Shown here piece by piece: positions 5,132-5,957 of a stretch of DNA of 5,957 bases. Below the pieces are notes generated by a model. The model ran no database searches. It saw nothing but the letters and a program-made list of their open reading frames with translations, and was not told where the DNA came from. Position 1 is the first letter of the stretch. Every line of letters begins with the position of its first letter. Made by a program: the position numbers and the translations under genes. The stretch comes from Bacillota bacterium (GTDB lineage: Bacteria; Bacillota; Sulfobacillia; Symbiobacteriales; Symbiobacteriaceae): contig JAQBPS010000358.1 of NCBI GenBank assembly GCA_028287415.1, positions 1-5,957 on the forward strand, written 5' to 3'.

Positions 5132-5175
5132 TATCGGAGTCGTATCGGAGTCGTATCGAGATCTTATCGCTGTCA
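5132..5175. repeat. Four tandem 11-bp units, TATCG-NNNNNN
   Basis: Units start at 5132, 5143, 5154 and 5165. The first two are identical (TATCGGAGTCG). The third (TATCGAGATCT) and fourth (TATCGCTGTCA) keep TATCG and diverge after it. The 11-bp period puts every TATCG on the same face of the helix, as in binding sites of OmpR/PhoB-type response regulators. It could equally be simple slippage of an 11-mer. The array precedes the orphan gene tail and does not sit at an obvious promoter. Confidence 0.55.
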
Positions 5176-5191
5176 TAGCCGTTTTCTCACA

Positions 5192-5284
5192 ATGGCCCCG
5201 CGGGTGGAAGCGGGCGCCCGTGGGCTGGTGGTGGCGGGCGCGGCCGACCCGGCCGAAATCCAGCAGATCTTCGACACCTACTAA
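5192..5284 (+). pseudogene. Orphan 3' tail of an unidentified gene
   Basis: The frame to the TAA at 5282-5284 encodes VEAGARGLVVAGAADPAEIQ and then QIFDTY, preceded by MAPR. It uses almost only G- or C-ending codons, as a genuine gene in this genome would, and reads like a strand-turn-helix C-terminus. Upstream of about 5190 the same frame loses this bias and enters AT-richer, repeat-bearing DNA. There is no ribosome binding site before the ATG at 5192. It most likely is the last ~26-30 codons of a gene whose body was deleted. It ends 16 bases before a strong terminator. I cannot name the family, and a small translated ORF is the less likely alternative. Confidence 0.4.
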
Positions 5285-5300
5285 ATCAGCTCGCGCGGAA

Positions 5301-5341
5301 AAGAGCGGCCCGGAAGGCATTACACCTTCCGGGCCGCTCTT
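5301..5341. terminator. Strong 17-bp hairpin terminator between convergent genes
   Basis: AAGAGCGGCCCGGAAGG (5301-5317) pairs perfectly with CCTTCCGGGCCGCTCTT (5325-5341) around CATTACA. On the minus strand the stem ends in CTCTTTTCC, a usable T-tract, so it mainly ends the DUF917 transcript. On the plus strand it would end the orphan tail's former gene, with a weak T-tract. Confidence 0.85.
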
Positions 5342-5351
5342 GTGTCGCTGG

Positions 5352-5432
5352 TTACACCAGCTCCCGGGCAATCTCCTCCACGGGCCGGTAGTCGATGTCA
5401 TACAGATCGGGCGTGGTGATCTTACGCCTCAC
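5352..5432 (-). pseudogene. 26-codon ORF resembling a DUF917 C-terminus
   Basis: A GTG (complement of 5430-5432), overlapping the end of the upstream gene by 11 bases, opens a frame of 26 codons. It ends DLYDIDYRPVEEIARELV at a TAA (complement of 5352-5354), 10 bases before the terminator. Its YDIDYRPVE matches the YDFPYVPVE at the C-terminus of the S-Me-THD/DUF917 protein just upstream, and the DNA shares CCCGTGGAGG. DUF917 genes can occur as tandem paralogues, so this may be the 3' end of a deleted second copy. A translationally coupled micro-ORF is the alternative; no independent ribosome binding site is evident. Confidence 0.4.
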
Positions 5433-5957
5433 GGTTGCGCACCTCCACGGGCACGTATGGGAAATCGTACCCAAAGTATTGCGGTCCCACCAGTTCGAGG
5501 CCCTTCGGTGTCCGCCAGCGCTTGTCGCAGGGGATGCCAAGTACCTCGACCCGGAAGCCGTAGCGCAGCCCTTCCGTCGTGATCGGCTCGCCGCTCTCCG
5601 CATCCAGCAGCGTGATCAGGTCGGGCGCCGAAGCCAGGACCCCCTGCTCCGTCATGGCAACCAGGTGCTCGTTCTGGAACTGCACCCGGCAGGTCTGCCC
5701 GGCATCCGGCCCGACCCCTTCAATGACCGCCTCGCCCCGGGCAAAGCCCTTGACCGTCGCCCGGCGAACATCGATCACCTTGCCCTTGAAGAGGCGGAAA
5801 CCGCCGGTGATATCCAGGACGGCCCTGATCGGATCGGTCTTCTCCCGGTTCGCCCGCTTGATCGCCCGGCCAATCTCCTGGCAGAGCGTCATGGTGCCGG
5901 GGATGACCGCTTCCTTGAGCTGCCTGCCTGTCATGGGATAGGAGGCGTTCATGGCGG
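5422..5957 (-). CDS. S-methyl-thiohydantoin desulfurase (DUF917) family protein, C-terminal half
   Basis: The frame is open from the right window edge to a TAA at 5422-5424 and shows 178 residues, about half of the family's usual ~360. Recognisable in order are YPMTGRQLKEAVIPGT (domain junction), a helix LCQEIGRAIKRANRE, then FKGKVIDVRRATVKGFARGE, VQFQNEHLVAM, PDLITLLDAESGEPI, LRYGFRVEVLGIPCDKRW, a GLELVGPQYFGYD segment and the terminal YVPVE. Together they form the beta-rich C-terminal domain of the S-Me-THD family (formerly DUF917). The named member desulfurises an S-methyl-thiohydantoin; other members are associated with hydantoinase/oxoprolinase-type genes. The active-site region lies mostly in the N-terminal half, outside the window, so activity cannot be judged. 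The ATG at complement 5950-5952 is internal. The gene is followed by the 26-codon ORF and the hairpin. Confidence 0.85.
   Translation of the reverse strand, partial: AMNASYPMTGRQLKEAVIPGTMTLCQEIGRAIKRANREKTDPIRAVLDITGGFRLFKGKVIDVRRATVKGFARGEAVIEGVGPDAGQTCRVQFQNEHLVAMTEQGVLASAPDLITLLDAESGEPITTEGLRYGFRVEVLGIPCDKRWRTPKGLELVGPQYFGYDFPYVPVEVRNREA

Noticed and set aside
5132..5175. CRISPR-like array
   Set aside because: Units are 11 bp with no spacers; CRISPR repeats are longer and separated by unique sequence.
4943..5401. 152-codon minus-strand open frame
   Set aside because: It runs through the 17-bp terminator hairpin and the 11-bp repeat array and has no protein-like features.

Overview
The window looks like an accessory, rearranged stretch of a moderately to highly GC-rich bacterial chromosome. 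Strong AGGAGG-type ribosome binding sites, GC-rich hairpin terminators, a lipoprotein signal and an S-Me-THD (DUF917) family gene would suit a high-GC Firmicute of the Symbiobacterium kind. That assignment is a guess from style, not from any marker gene. The central part (about 2.6-3.4 kb) looks visibly less GC-rich than the two ends.

Layout. (1) Positions 1-1407, plus strand: the C-terminal end of an unrecognised protein, then a complete lipoprotein whose sequence falls into seven evenly spaced beta-blade motifs. The two are probably one operon, ending in a GC-rich hairpin at 1420-1445. (2) Positions 1458-2340: a class I SAM-dependent methyltransferase (minus strand) that has lost its N-terminal segment. 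It abuts, back to back at about 2153-2158, the last ~60 codons of a DinG/Rad3-type helicase (plus strand). This is a recombination scar. (3) Positions 2341-2672: no gene, but one terminator. (4) Positions 2673-3301: two small membrane-protein genes facing each other with only 2 bases between their stop codons. (5) Positions 3416-4860: a complete Old Yellow Enzyme family alkene reductase (minus strand), followed in the same transcript by a MarR-type regulator broken by a one-base frameshift and a missing 3' end, then a terminator. The reductase promoter is flanked by an 11-bp perfect inverted repeat, a likely operator for a dimeric repressor. (6) Positions 4860-5284: gene-poor DNA with a small palindrome, four 11-bp tandem units and the orphan 3' end of an unidentified gene. 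(7) Positions 5301-5957: a strong bidirectional-type hairpin, a 26-codon ORF resembling a DUF917 C-terminus, and the C-terminal half of an S-Me-THD (DUF917) family protein running off the right edge.

The recurring theme is decay. The helicase end, the methyltransferase, the MarR gene, the orphan tail at 5192-5284 and the mini-ORF at 5352-5432 all look like ends left by deletions or insertions. The most coherent functional unit is the reductase with its operator-like inverted repeat and adjacent broken regulator. I found no recognisable transposase, CRISPR array, tRNA or rRNA, and no convincing complete novel multi-gene system.
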